Source of the DNA: Bolinopsis microptera
Taxonomy: Eukaryota > Ctenophora > Tentaculata > Lobata > Bolinopsidae
DNA: 64,000 nt
Direction of reading: 5' to 3'
Assembly (NCBI RefSeq): GCF_026151205.1
Contig: NC_087082.1
Span: 2,198,001-2,262,000 of the forward strand
Shown: positions 35,696-48,164 of the stretch, piece by piece
How the letters are laid out: each line of letters begins with the position of its first letter
Numbering within the stretch: position 1 is the first letter of the stretch
Position numbers and translations under genes: made by a program
Notes under the pieces: generated by a model
Seen by the model: the letters and a program-made list of their open reading frames with translations, nothing else
What the model was told of the DNA's origin: nothing
The model's database searches: none

Positions 35696-38238
35696 CTTTG
35701 GAGCGAGGAAGCAAGGTACTGGTAGTTCGTATTTATCTATGTAGGCTTGATTAACAGCGTCTTTTGCCGCCTCCTTCATGCCTCTTATACCAACTCCTAC
35801 TCTAAACACATAGTGAAAACCCCCCTGCGCCTCATACTCTGCTATGCTGAAGTTTTTAAATTCTTTTAGGTTCTTTTTCTTGCATTTCTTCGGCTTGTTT
35901 TTTCTTGATCTTTGTTTGATGCGGCATTTCCCTCCAGCTGAAAAAATTTGGGTTTCAATATGCTTCTTAGAGTTAGATGCTGGAAATTGTGATCAGTATT
36001 GGGAAAGTGGACCGAAGTAAGTGGACCGAAGTAATACATATATTTCAACTCCTAGGGCATATCTTATTGGTTATATACATGTTGTATGTTCAGGAGATGA
36101 TAAATTACAGCCTACTTTTCTGATGAACAATCTCCAAGATGGTCTTCATGTTTCCTGGCAGGTAGAAAGTTCTGTTCTTTATTGTAGCTGGCCTCACAGA
36201 TTCCATTCCAAATGTGTCGTTATTTCGAGTTATATCTCGAAATACACCGCACCCTTCGGTATCTGGGTTTTCTGGAATGTTAAATCATTAAGTAATTTAA
36301 ATGAATGTAATTAAATGGATACGAATATTTATGAGGGTCCCGACGGTGAAACTATTTAATTCCCCGTAAGAATAATTGTGATACTATCGTATCTATGATT
36401 GATTATGCAGTTATGAATTATGATTATTGGCTTTCAAAAACAGCTATTACCGGGTCGTAAGCCTTCTTCTTCTTCATCATCCTCCATTTCATCTCTTTCG
36501 TTTTCGTCCTCAGCAATCTCATCCCATAAATCATCCTCACCGTTCTCTTCCACCGAATTTATCAAATTAAATGAGTTACTCCTTCTAGGCGGGAACAGAA
36601 TTGGATGTACCTCTTTTTTATCCGGATCGTCTAATGAGATTTAATGCAATAAGCTCGTTAGTTAAAGTAAAACTTTTCTTGTAGGTTTATACGAACTGGG
36701 TCTCGTTGAAATAAATATTTACGGGTATTGTCCGTAAAAAGGCTCCTAGAAAACCGGTACTAGTGGCAATAGCATATGTTAGGATTAGTAATCAGTTTAT
36801 CTTATTTCATTGCCATCAGACGGCTGAACAACGATTGGTCGACATTTGTCCGACAGCGACATCTGTCCGACTCAGAAAATAGGTTATTCGGACAATAGTT
36901 TATATCAGATCCTACCGTACGATTTTCTTGAAACTTTCCATAAAGTATGATGGTTATAGGACGGATAATCTGTGTAAGTTTGAGCGAGTGTCTATGTGCC
37001 AAATTTGAGATATTACATTAAACACACAAAATATCTCCTATTCGGTGGTTTGCAGTGGTTCCGAGGCATATATCTGGAGATCCAACGATACGATTTTCTT
37101 GAAACTTTCTAAATAGTAAGATAGCTTTAAGACAAATAATTTGTGCAAGTTTGGGTGAATTACTATGTGCCAAATTTAAGATATCACTTCAAACACAAGA
37201 AATTAGTGCTGTCGGACAGATATCAGATGTCGTGTTACCGGGTAACTTACCCTGAAGAACAACTCCGCAGTCATTCCTTGCCGCCATAAAAGTAGGCATT
37301 TTCCAGATGCACTTGCAGTGAAACGTTACTCCGCAAAAAAGTAAGGTTCTGATCACCGGTGCAGTCTGTTGGTCCTGCAATTGCAAATATGATCACAGTC
37401 AATATTACATTTTAAATGCAAATGCGCTGATAAATTGGAATTCTAAATTAAAGTTTTTATACTCAGTTGAACTGGATAAAAATTAATTATTTTATTAAAA
37501 AACAAGAAAACCCGTGGTCACAGGGAGGAAGCTAATAGTATTTTTTGTTAATTATAAGTTTAAATCGCGTCAAAAAATATCGTACACAACCAAAGATACA
37601 GCCGATTAAAATGTTGCTCGCACTAAACACAACGTAATATCAACAAAACCGATAAAAACGCCGTTTTAACAATCTTTGCACGTGCACGTGCGTGTAACAA
37701 CCCTCGTTAGCATGGTTACTTTGCAACCTTTTGCTTTTTTTACCTAATTTGCACGTGGGCGGTCGTACAAACGTACATTGTACAAACAAAAAGAATTCTC
37801 TGAATTATAAGTAAGACTAGAAAACCCGTTGTCACAGGGAGGAAGCTAATAGTATTTTTTGTTAGTAAGTTTAAATCGAGTCAAAAAATATCCTACACAA
37901 CTGAAGATACAGCCGATTAAAATATTGCTCGCACTAAACTGAAACACAACGTAATATCAACAAAACCGATAAAAATTGCCGTTTTAACAATCTTTGCACG
38001 TGCACGTGCGTGTAACAACCCTCGTTACCAAAATTACTTTGCAACCTTTTGCTTTTTAGCTAATTTGCACGTGGGCGGCCTCGTACAGTGTACAGTGTAC
38101 GCAAGATTTTCTTTTTGAAAACTGGATCCGAACACTAATTTGTAAAAATACCTGGCGCTTTTCTCTATCTTCGTACCAATCCATATGTGAGTGAGGAGTT
38201 GCAGGAAACCAACAAGCTGAGACAAGTGCTCCCAACAT
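35696..38238 (-). CDS. Unrecognised gene, first four exons (N-terminal ~210 residues)
   Basis: Exons 38238-38152, 37374-37251, 36630-36451 and 35937-35696 join in phase through good GT-AG sites. Exon 1 starts MLGALVSACWFPATPHSH, weakly signal-like. Exon 2 is Cys-rich (LLFCGVTFHCKCIWKMP, NDCGVVLQ). Exon 3 is strongly acidic (DDLWDEIAEDENERDEMEDD). Exon 4 opens with a basic cluster (KQRSRKNKPKKCKKK) and then an ordered-looking segment with FHYVFRVGVGIRGMKEAAK, ending at an AAG|GTAAAA donor. I recognise no family. The 3' end would lie in the low-quality block below 35660. The alternating acidic/basic composition suggests a nuclear or nucleic-acid-associated protein, but that is only inference. 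Confidence 0.6.
36890..37200. repeat. Diverged direct duplication, ~171-bp period
   Basis: ACGATTTTCTTGAAACTTTC occurs at 36919 and 37090, with similar sequence around both (GTGCAAGTTTG-like and CTATGTGCCAAATTT segments). Two copies, in the intron before the acidic exon of the 35.7-38.2 kb gene. Confidence 0.8.
37507..38095. repeat. 314-bp direct tandem duplication in intron 1
   Basis: AAAACCCG(T)GGTCACAGGG starts at 37507 and again at 37821, followed by about 270 bp of strong similarity, with differences such as a GAAAC insertion in copy 2. Both copies carry TTTGCACGTGCACGTGCG, which contains overlapping E-box CACGTG motifs, and a second GCACGTGGGCGG near their ends. The location just downstream of the first exon makes a regulatory role possible. 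Confidence 0.85.
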
Positions 38239-38559
38239 CGCACTTTTTAAATAGTTGTCACATTGTAAATGTTAATTTAATGTAATATAGGAATCATATC
38301 ATAGAATTGGAAGAAAGAAAAAAACACAGCCAAAGTGCAGAGATCAGATACGAACTGCGAACACAACATTACAATTACAGAAATATTGTTAATTACTATC
38401 AGTGGAACTGAAAAGTCAACGACCGAATCTAGTGGAAAGAAGATCATGATCATTAACTTGAAGTATAAAAAATGACGAAGAAAGACAGGAAAATATTTAA
38501 TGAGAATGTGAATTTCGTCAGAGTGGCAGGTGCCGACCCTTACATTTGTTACTGAATTA

Positions 38560-41500
38560 AATTAGAGGATTTATAAAGGGTCTAAATCTAGGACAGGGGG
38601 GGCCCTCACGGGCGCTCGTGGCCTAGGGTTTTAACTACATATTATTATGGAGGGCAGCCCAGCGCCCAACTTTTTTTCATTTTCCCCATGTGGACTTTAA
38701 GTTGTTAAGCAGGTGGTTTTCAATCAACTACGATGATGCCATTTCGGCCAATAAAAATTAGGGCTTTAAACCGCCATTTTAAAAAAGAACGCAGTAGAAA
38801 GAACTTCGGTTGTTTTTTTTTTTTTTATTGCGAATACAAAACTTTTTAAGGTTAAAAAAACAAAATGACACGGGGGTTTTGCAGTGCCCCCTAAAATAAA
38901 ACCCCCCTTTTGGGGGTTTTTTACAAATTATATTATAATAAAACTCCTTTAAAAAATTTACTCTTTTTGGGAAAACGGACCATTCGGTATTATAAAAAAT
39001 TAGGGGGTTTTTTCAGGGGTTTTGAAGCAGAAGGGTTGCTATCGTGACACATGGTCGCCAATGGTGGGGATGGTGACAATGAGCCCCAGGCCCCTACAAA
39101 ACCGAGAAAAAATTTGGGCTGAAATTTTTAACATCGAAAAAAATTCCAACGTCGACACAAACTCCCTTACAGAATAAAAAACAACGAAATGAATTACATG
39201 AAGTACAAGTTTGATTATCATTTTAAAAAAACTCAAAAAAGGGCTTAATTAGTAAAATTAAGCCTAGCCCTTCACATAAATTCTTTTGCATACAATATAA
39301 ACTTTTTTCCTCCCAACGGAAAATTTTTGTAGACAGGGTTTTTTGATTTGACGGTTTTGTCACGATCAGATAAAAGCACCGGACCTACTTCTTTTTTAAA
39401 CCCCCATCGACCGCATGAGATCTCATTAAACATACAAAAAAAAAAGATAAAGAATAAGGAAAAGGAAGGGGAATGAACCCCAATACCAAAATAAAACCCC
39501 CCACCATAAAAATAATTTTTTCCTATTAACCTGTGAAAAAAAAAGGGCAACTAAAACTGTAAAATAAGAAAAAAACGGAAGGAAAAAAAGGAAGAGGAAA
39601 TAATGTTATGTAAACATCATCACAATGCCCCTTTGGCACCCCGGGTTTTTTTCGGGGGTTTTTAAAAACCCAAAACCGGGTTTTTTAAAAATTTGCCAAA
39701 AACCCCCCTACAACCCCACTCGTCATGTTCACCGTCCACGAAAAATGTGGAGGAAAATTACTTTAAATAATTACTTTAAAAGGGAAAAACCGGGGTGGGG
39801 GCTGATAAAAAAACATTTTTTTAAAATTAAAAAAAAAAAAAAAAAAAAACCCCGAGGGGTGAGCAATAGTTTGTCCGAATTTTTAAAACCCAAACTGTTA
39901 TGATATTTCCCTCGCCCCCAACATAACTTTAAGCTAAAGGTTTTAAAAATTTTAGAGCCAAAGAAAGGATTCAACACAAACCCCTTGATAAAAAATCACA
40001 ATTTTTTTATTAAACTTATTAAAGAAAAAAATAAACAACAAAACGGGGTCAAAATCTACAAAAAACCTATCCCACAGGGAAAAAAACCCCCACCATTGGT
40101 TTTTTTTTTGCCTGTTTTGTAAAAACCATTAATTTCAAAACATTGGCAGAAAAAATGGATAAACCCCCCTGACTGCATTGTTTGTCACTGCCATACTGTC
40201 ATGCAGACGTCCATTGGGGTTTTCCGTCACCTCCCCGAACAAAAGGTTTCCCCCTTTCTTTTCAATAATGTCTAATTAAATTTTAAAAAATTATATAGAC
40301 CGCCATTTTTGATGATCAGCTATGCCCAAAGATTTATCGAAACAAAATCAATTTTACCCTTACCCGGGAAATTGTGACTGGAAAAAATTTGGTGGGTTTG
40401 GAAAAAAATTTCCGCCATATTTTTTCCCGGTCATTAATTTTTCCCATCTTAAATACGGACGGTGGGGTAAATCACTCTACAGAGATTGTTCTAAAAAGGG
40501 CCCCCCCCCACGGTTTTTAACCAACTTTTAAAACGATTTGGGGATTTGGAACGCTGATTCCGAATCACCCCCCCCCTGCCCAAAGGGTTTTAAAAAAAGC
40601 CACCGAAAGAAAAAATGGCGAAAAAAAAATGTCTCGATCCCCCGTGGGAAAAAACCGTATAAGGAAGGGGAAATCTAATTTATCGTTAGGGTTAGGTTTT
40701 TTCAGCAATGTTTTTGTTAAGGATTGGGTTAGGGTTTTGGGTTGGGGGTCAATTAGAGGGTTTTTAGGGGTTTGAAAAAGTTTTTTTAGAACCAGCTAGA
40801 GAACGGGTTTGAAAAAAATCACGTGACAGCGAGTGTAAATGGGGTTTTAATCACCCCCCCTTAAATTTTAACCCGCTATAAGTTTTCCCGATAAGGTTAA
40901 CTAATCGTATAATGGAACAGCAAACAAAGGGTAATGGGACATTTTGGCGGACCCTCTACCCGGCCAAACTTGTTAACAAACCCGCCCCAAAGGTTGGGTG
41001 AAGGGAGTTAAAAAGCGCTTAAGGGGACAAAGTCAAATTGGTAACCCAACTACATATTTTTGCCCCCCAATTTTTTGACTTTTTCCCCCCTTAACGCTTT
41101 TTAACCCTACCTTTTTCACCGAACCTTGACTGGGGGTTTTTGGGTTAACAAGGTTTGGCCGGAAAAGGGTCCCAGAAGTCCAAACCTTAGATTGCTTTTC
41201 CCCTATAAAAAAAAACCCGTAACACCGACCCCCTCCCCCATTCCAGGGGGAAAAACCCCAAAATTTTCCTTTCCAAAACAACACGACCGCTAAAACGAAG
41301 ATGAACGAAACCCCCTCATTAAGGTTAAAAGTCTAATTTTTTTAAAACATTTGAGCTTGGGGGTTTTTTGGAAAATTCCGCCATATTTTTTCCCCCGGCC
41401 CCATTTTTTTTTCCCATCAAAAATTAAAAACCCCTTAAATTCCCGAGTAAGGTATTCCCCACATTGCCAACTGCGAGGGCAATACTTCAGGATAGTTATT

Positions 41501-43466
41501 ACCTCCCTCCCACAAACATTAAAAAACCAACAAATTACTTAAACTACTATTGTCAACTTCCCCGAAAACTCGAAAAAGCACCGGGTTTTTTGTGCCCAAG
41601 AACCCCGGAAAACCAACCCGGAAATACCTAATGTATATTCCGTGCTTTTTATTCTCATTACACTGGTTAAGGGGCAGACTGGTTTAACACCTTTTGGCAT
41701 TCGGGCATTCACTAATTCCCCTTCTTCCACTTGCCGCTCCCAACCCCCCATCATCTTCACATAGATAAAGTTTCCCCCCGGCAATCCCCTCCTGGGGGGT
41801 TGCCACACCCCGGGGGTGGGCAAATCATTTTTCGAATTTCGGCTAATGCAACCCCTTTTGTGGCCGCCCTTTTAAAAAAAAGTTTACAGAAAATAAATGT
41901 TTTCGGAATTTTTTTGAACCTTTAACTATCATTCACAGGGACCCTAAAACGGAACAGTAAATAAATGATTATAAAATGCCCAAAATAAGTAGAACAAAGA
42001 AGGGGGTGTGTCGCAACGTGAAAAAAAATTGAAAAGTGAAGTTCCTTTTGATGATAATCGAGAAATTTATTGAACCGGGGCTTTTTTTTGGGCCCCCTCA
42101 AAACGAGCCTTTTTCTTCATAGTTCATCCCACGTACACCGGAAATTTTTCCCCCTTTTACGGACTACTGTCCGGGATATAAAGGTTCCAAACGTGATTTT
42201 TCCGCCCAAAAAAGAAATAGCAAACTGCGCCATTTGGGGCGGGAAACCAAAGCCGGTACTGAACATTACGATAAGAAAAAAAATTGCAGAATCGAAATGT
42301 TTTTAAAGCTTTTTTCCTTTAATGGAAAATAGTTTTTTTTTTTCAATGAAAAAATTTTTTTGGGCTTTTCGAAAATTTTCGAAGTTTGAAGCGTCTCCGG
42401 GGTAATGATAAATGAACAAACAAAATCATGAGAAAATAGGAGCCCCCAAAAACCCGCTACAGTTATTGTTTATCAAACTCTCCGCGTGCTCCATCTTTTA
42501 TTTTTTAAAGGTATGAAAAAAGGTTTGGGAAATTTAAGGGGGGGTCAAGACCAAGCGCTGCGAAAACAATTGCAAAAATAAATTTTTTTAAAACCATTAA
42601 CTATTGCTACTTGCTTTTTAAATTTTCCAACAATAAAAAATTGGTTGTTTATCAACAGAGGTTTTCGATTTTAAATTCAAAAATAACCCCATTCAAATTT
42701 TTAAAAGTAGACAAGAAATTATTGATCCGAACCCGAATGTAATAGTAACCTCTGTTAATTAATATTCCGTGTTGAAACAAGAAATATACGCATAAAAATA
42801 AAACAAAAGGGATTTCGCCCCCCTTTGAAAAAATCAACTCAATCAAATTTGGAAACATTTTTTTTAGCATTACTTTTTAAATTGTAAAAAGGGGACCATA
42901 CAAACATTATTCAACGATTAGTAATAATTACATTTCCAAACATATCCTCTTTAGGATGTCTTTTCCCCCCTTTTTCCCCATGAGCTTGCAAACTCCCCCC
43001 AAGAATCTAAAGATTATTAAAATTTGTATTGTAAATTCTTTTGAAAATCAAAAATTTTACATAAATAAAAAAATTGGGAAAATTTAAAAAAGAGATCTAA
43101 AAAAAAAAATTGACGTAATTTCTTTTTTTCCTAAGGAAACAAAAGGAATTAAAATAAAAAAACAACTCGCAACGGGGCAAAAACAAAAATGACCAATCCC
43201 AAATTGCATCGAATTCAATGTATTATAATTTTGGGGTTTTGATTTTGGGGAATTTTAAAAGTGGCAATGTTCATTTTAAACGATTATTTAATAATTTTTA
43301 ATTTTTTAAAACAAACAAACCCCCCCATTTCTGTAAATGGAGTTGGTCTCTTTTTTTTCTTCCGCTTTTTTTTTTCTCCCTCACAATTTTCTGTCCCCCC
43401 CCCTTTGGGTGCCCTTCCGTCAATAATCTCATCCTCTAAGCTTTCGTTAAGGGGCCCCGAGTTTAC
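38560..43466. other. Low-quality sequence block 2
   Basis: Same inflated-homopolymer texture as block 1. No exon is readable. A short telomere-like patch (GTTAGGGTTAGG, GGGTTAGGG) occurs around 40684-40735. Confidence 0.75.
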
Positions 43467-46130
43467 CTTTTGAAATTTTCAAGTTTTTCCACATCATCTA
43501 TTTCTATTTCGTTTAGTTCCAAATTTAGTGCGAGGTTTAGGGTTACTGGTCCAGCGGCTGAAAAAAAACTGAAATTTTAAAATTTTTGGATTTTTTCTGC
43601 CTCCAGGCTTTTATCGATCTTCCTTTGGATCCTTTTTTTTTACCGTGACTGTCCCCTTTTTTTGTTTTAATATTTTTTCCCCGCAAGACCTTTTCTCTTT
43701 TCTTTTCGTTTTTTTTTTTTGTCCCCTTTTACAGCTTTTTCGATGACACAATCTGCCCCCTCATTTGTAACTTTTGATTTTTTCACAGCTGCATTTGCCG
43801 CTCCTTTTCTTCTCTTACTGCCTTCAATTTTCTTTATGACTTCCTGTTTATCTTTTTTTAAAACTCCGTCTTTTTCTTTTTTTGTTGAAAATTTTTCATT
43901 TAGTTTTTTATTATTTCATTATTTCCCCTCATCCTTCAAAGAATCGGAGCGAGTTTTTAAAGCATTTGATCTTTTTAAGTTCCTTTTTATTTTCCCGTCC
44001 GTTTTTTTGTTTTTTCCTTTCCCGTTTCTTTTTCTTTCTTTTTCCCCTCCCCCGGTACGTTTTTCCCCCCCCCCCGGAATTTCTGCAATGACTGTAAGTT
44101 AGTTTTCAACTTGGTTTTTTGTTTTCCTTCCATCCTTTTTTTTTTTAATTTTTGTGGTTTTTCCCCTACTTTTTTCTCAGGTTGGATTTCGGGTTGGCCA
44201 GCTTTTAGTGTATGTCCCCTTTTCCTTTTTCCTCTTTTTTATGATTTTTTTTTTCTGTGATTTTTCAAAATTTTTTTACGAGTTTTTTTATGTTTTTCTT
44301 TTTCGGGCCTCTTTTTTGTTTAAGACGGTGGCGAGTTTTCAGCGAAAAATTTTTTCTTTTTTTTCGTTTTTTTTTCACTATCATAATTTTTCCCTTTTTT
44401 CGCTCTTTTCCCCCCCTTTCCTTTTTTTAGACTTCCCAAATTGGGTTTCCATCCCCCAATCTCCGCCTTTCTTCCTTTTTTTTTTAGGGTTTAAAAGACA
44501 CCTTTTTGTGCCAAAGAAAAAATGGGGGATTTTTTTACAGTATATTTTGCATTTCATTCCTTTAAACTGACAATAGGGGTTTTTTTCGTCTGTGACAGCT
44601 AATGGGGGCTGAAAAAACCAAACAACCCTCCCTCCCCAAATTTTTGCACACCTTTTTCCCCTCCTCCATTCTGTGGCCCAAAACCTGCACTAAAAACTAA
44701 TCACCTTTGGCTCGATCTTACATTTTCGCACCCTATTGACTTTCGAAACTTCTTTCTGAGATGACATTTTTCGATGGGGGCTTGGGAAAAACAAACAAGA
44801 ATCCCTTTCTCCCTTTTTTTCCGCAAGGTCCCCTTTTTTTCACTTGCTTTAAAACCTTTTTTTCCCCCAGTGCTTTGTTTCAATATATGAGTTGTTGACA
44901 CGTTAAAGGATAAAACTCCTCCCACTCTTTATAGATTTTTTTTTCTTCACACATGATTCCGGAGAAAAAAAACCTAAAAAAAAGCAAATACTTTGCAAAA
45001 CCCACGTCGTCCCGAACAATTTTTTGTCCTTACAAAACATTCGATATTTTTTTGGGTACATTTCTGGATGGATGAAGATTCCTTGTTTTGTTGGGGTGAA
45101 TTTGGGACCACTAACACCAATCGAATTTTTACCGGTTAATTTTAATTGAAGGATTGTGAAGGAGATTGCAGGGCTCGAACTTTCACCAAATTGAATGGAC
45201 GGTTTAACGTCATTGTTCTCCTGGATGGTAACAAGTTTAGGTTTTTTGCTTTATCTTTGAGCTGGAAGTTGAAGCTGTTTTTTGGCAGTAGAGTTCCGGC
45301 TGGGTTCAACTTTTCCGATTGAGAATTGAGTTGGGTTTTCCTTTTTCCTTTTCTTTTGCTTTGGGTTTCGTTTTGGGGTTTCGTTTTCGGGTTTGGTTTG
45401 GTTTGACTTTAAAAACGTTTGGCTTAAACTTTGAGTTTGGTATGGCCCTAAGGATTTTAACTTAGGTTTGAGTTTGGTTTTGGGTTTTGGGTTTGACTCA
45501 AATTTAGCCTAGGTTTGGCTTTGGTTCTATTAAAATTCTAAGTTTGGGCTTGAGTTTGCTTTGGTTTTGCTTTTGTTTGGTTTGGCTTTGTCTTTGGCTT
45601 TGGTCCTTTGGCTTTTGGTTTGTGCTTGCTTCGGTTTGAGTTTGGGTTGGCTTCGGCTTTGGTTTGGTTTGGTTTCTGGTTTCGGCTTTTGGCTGTGGCT
45701 TTGGCTTGGCTTTGGGTTTAGTTTAGTTTTGGCTTTGCTTCGGTTTGGTTTGGGTTTTTTGGTTTTGGTTTTGGTTTTGGGTTTTGGTTTTGGTTTGGTT
45801 TGGGGTTTGGGTTTGTTTGGGTTTTGGGTTTGGGTTTGGGTTTGGGTTTTGGTTTTGGATTTTGGGTTTGGGGTTTTGGATCTTTTGGGTTTCTGAGGGA
45901 TTTGGTTTTGGGTTTGGGTTTGGGTTTTGGGTGTTGGGTTTTGGGTTTGGTTTTGGGTTTGGGTTGGGTTTGGATTTGGCTTTGGCTTGGCTTTGGCTTT
46001 GCTTTGGCTTTTGGCTTTTGGGGCTTTTTGGCTTTGGCTTATAAACTTTATAGGTTTAGGCTTTTTTGGCTGTGGCTTTTGGCCTTTGGTTTTGGGGCTA
46101 TCACAGTTTTTTTTTTTCTTTAGTTTTGGC
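43467..46130 (-). pseudogene. Lys/Pro-rich coding region in error-laden sequence
   Basis: Minus-strand reading shows four blocks. At 46130-45330 there are Lys-Pro/Gln/Ala repeats (KPQPKKPKPIKF, KAKAKPKPNPNP). At about 45290-45050 there is a normal-looking segment (KPKLVTIQENNDVKPSIQFG then SPAISFTILQLKLTG). At about 44570-43600 Lys/Glu-rich sequence follows (KKDKQEVIKKIEGSKRRKGA) with many frame breaks at A/T runs. A clean exon follows at 43557-43467 (LNLALNLELNEIEIDDVEK) with TTTTTCAG acceptor and AAG|GTAAAC donor. I read this as a real disordered, basic, probably nuclear protein whose frames were destroyed by sequencing error. It is labelled pseudogene only because it cannot be translated as given. 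Plus-strand Phe- and Gly/Trp-rich frames here are shadows. Confidence 0.45.
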
Positions 46131-48164
46131 CTTGGTTTATCACTATTTTAAAACATTAGGTGTTTTATTCTATGCCTTCTCGAGTAAATGGTGTGTAGTT
46201 GTTATACGAGATGAGAGAAACCTACCTGACATGAAAATGTTATCGAACGCTTACAGCAACAGTGGTCTTTGATACCTGATCACTTGACATATAATCCCAG
46301 TATAAACCCCCCAGACACTGCTTTATATCAGTATAACCTTTACCAAGACAGCTCCTTATTCTTTCCGTTGCACTGAGGCAGATAATTTCTAGTGCCGGAG
46401 AGCGCAAGTGTTTGTATTACCACATTTGGTATGTTACATTTTAATGTGTCTGATGTGGCTTGCGAGGAACCCACAATGGTAGTTTTCTTTTCTGCGAGTG
46501 AGGCCTAGAACTTTTTTGGCAAGTTGCAAATGGCCTTTTTTTTTGAGCAAAGACGTAATTTCCTTAAGTCATTTGTCCTCAGCTTACAATATTGATTCAA
46601 TTGTATGCATTTTTTAGTCAGGATAACGAAAACAATTTTTTGGCAAAAATTGTACGTTCCTAAATGGTTCGCGTCAGAAGTGCCGGAAACGTTCTGGTCG
46701 AGTTTGCTTTGTTTTGCCTCATAACCAGGATTCCATAACTTGGATGAGCTTTCCTTGCAAACCATAAAATATCTCACAACTGCATACTTTCGGCTTGAAG
46801 TGATAATCGGACTTACAGAACCGAATCAGTTTGACACACTTTTGACGGTAAACCATCATCCTTCTGCAGACTTGATAAACGGACTATTTGAAATGGTGAG
46901 GTTTATTTATAAATATAGGAGTCGATGATGAGAGGATTTCTGTTTCTGGCACTGATCAACCAACGTCGGACTAGTTTTCTTTGACAGATAGCGCTCTACG
47001 TATCTAGTACTACAGGTATAACCTGCTTTCCTACAAAGAAAACCAGAACTTGTAGACAGCGACTCTGATACAGCATTAGAGTGTTGCTGGACAGTTCCTT
47101 CCTCTGAATCATGTGACAGAGCCGGCTAAGATCCATGAGGACTTCTTTTTGCAGAGAACCACGAGCGAAACCTTTTTGCAGTTGGCTTCCTATAACTGCA
47201 GTCCGGAGACAACAAATCTACATTTAAGTGTTTCTCTCCATCTGTTACACTTACAGAGTGAGTCTTTGTATTTTGTCCTGGGTAAGCTTTTGAATTAGAT
47301 CTGACCTTTCTCCAGGCACCTCAAACTAACCCTCTTACAGGTTTCACTCAGATCATAATGCCTGCCAGCACTCCGTGCAACCTTCTGCAGAGTTTTTTCT
47401 GCCCTTCTAATCAACGTTTATTCGGTAATAGAATAAGTCACAGTTTGCTTGTTTTTTTACAGTGTCTGTGTTATGATTCTGCAATGACGTCTGCTTCTTC
47501 GTTCTAAATCGCAAGGCGAGTGGTAGAGTTGAAACATTTAGTTGGTAATATTCTGTCACGTAGAATTTTTTTTTTTTTAAAAGCCCGCCTAGACAAGTGG
47601 TTATAACTGTACCCCCGACCCCTGCAAAATGTGATACTTTCGCGGCACATGGTTGTAGTGTTTGACAACCGTTTTGTGGAAACGAGAACAGTGCTTCAGG
47701 ATGTTGGAGACCTTGCCTGCCAAGGAGCGACGGACTCGGCTCACTACGTGCTTGATTATGGAAACGCATCTGGTAACACCAACCTCATACATTGGAACGA
47801 TAGTATATCAACCGATTGAAAGTCCTGGATTTGGACATTTACAAGCTGACTCTCTCCTTTTCAGAGGTCACCACTCCTTTCACGAGCACGTACTTCTTGC
47901 AGCGGGGATAAACCGTGGTAACGAAGAGGTCTTTTATAACTCTCTCGAGTAAACATTCCTCTTTTCTTCCATTTAGGAGTAATCCCGACAGAAATACCTT
48001 CCTCTAGCTTCACAATGTACAACGCTGTACATTGGTGTCTGATACAATCCTGAAGGCTTGGAACACGTCTGATCGCCCCTGATCTGTCCTCGAGCGTAGA
48101 TCCTTGAGATTCTCGTTGAGAGTTGAGGTTGATTTGTTGAGTAGTCACGAACAGGAACTCCCAC
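46131..48164. other. Clean sequence, no confident gene
   Basis: Base quality is normal again. Several short frames have a coding flavour (for example minus strand 46505-46777, plus strand 46620-46765 with four Cys before a stop). None has a consistent pair of splice sites, so I annotate nothing. Confidence 0.35.

Noticed and set aside
43719..44570. Plus-strand Phe/Leu/Ser-rich frames resembling membrane proteins
   Set aside because: They are the complement of a Lys/Glu-rich coding region; T-rich runs give Phe in any frame.
45561..46272. Plus-strand Gly/Phe/Trp/Leu-rich frames
   Set aside because: Reverse complements of the Lys-Pro repeat; composition of GGTTTT repeats, no protein-like features.
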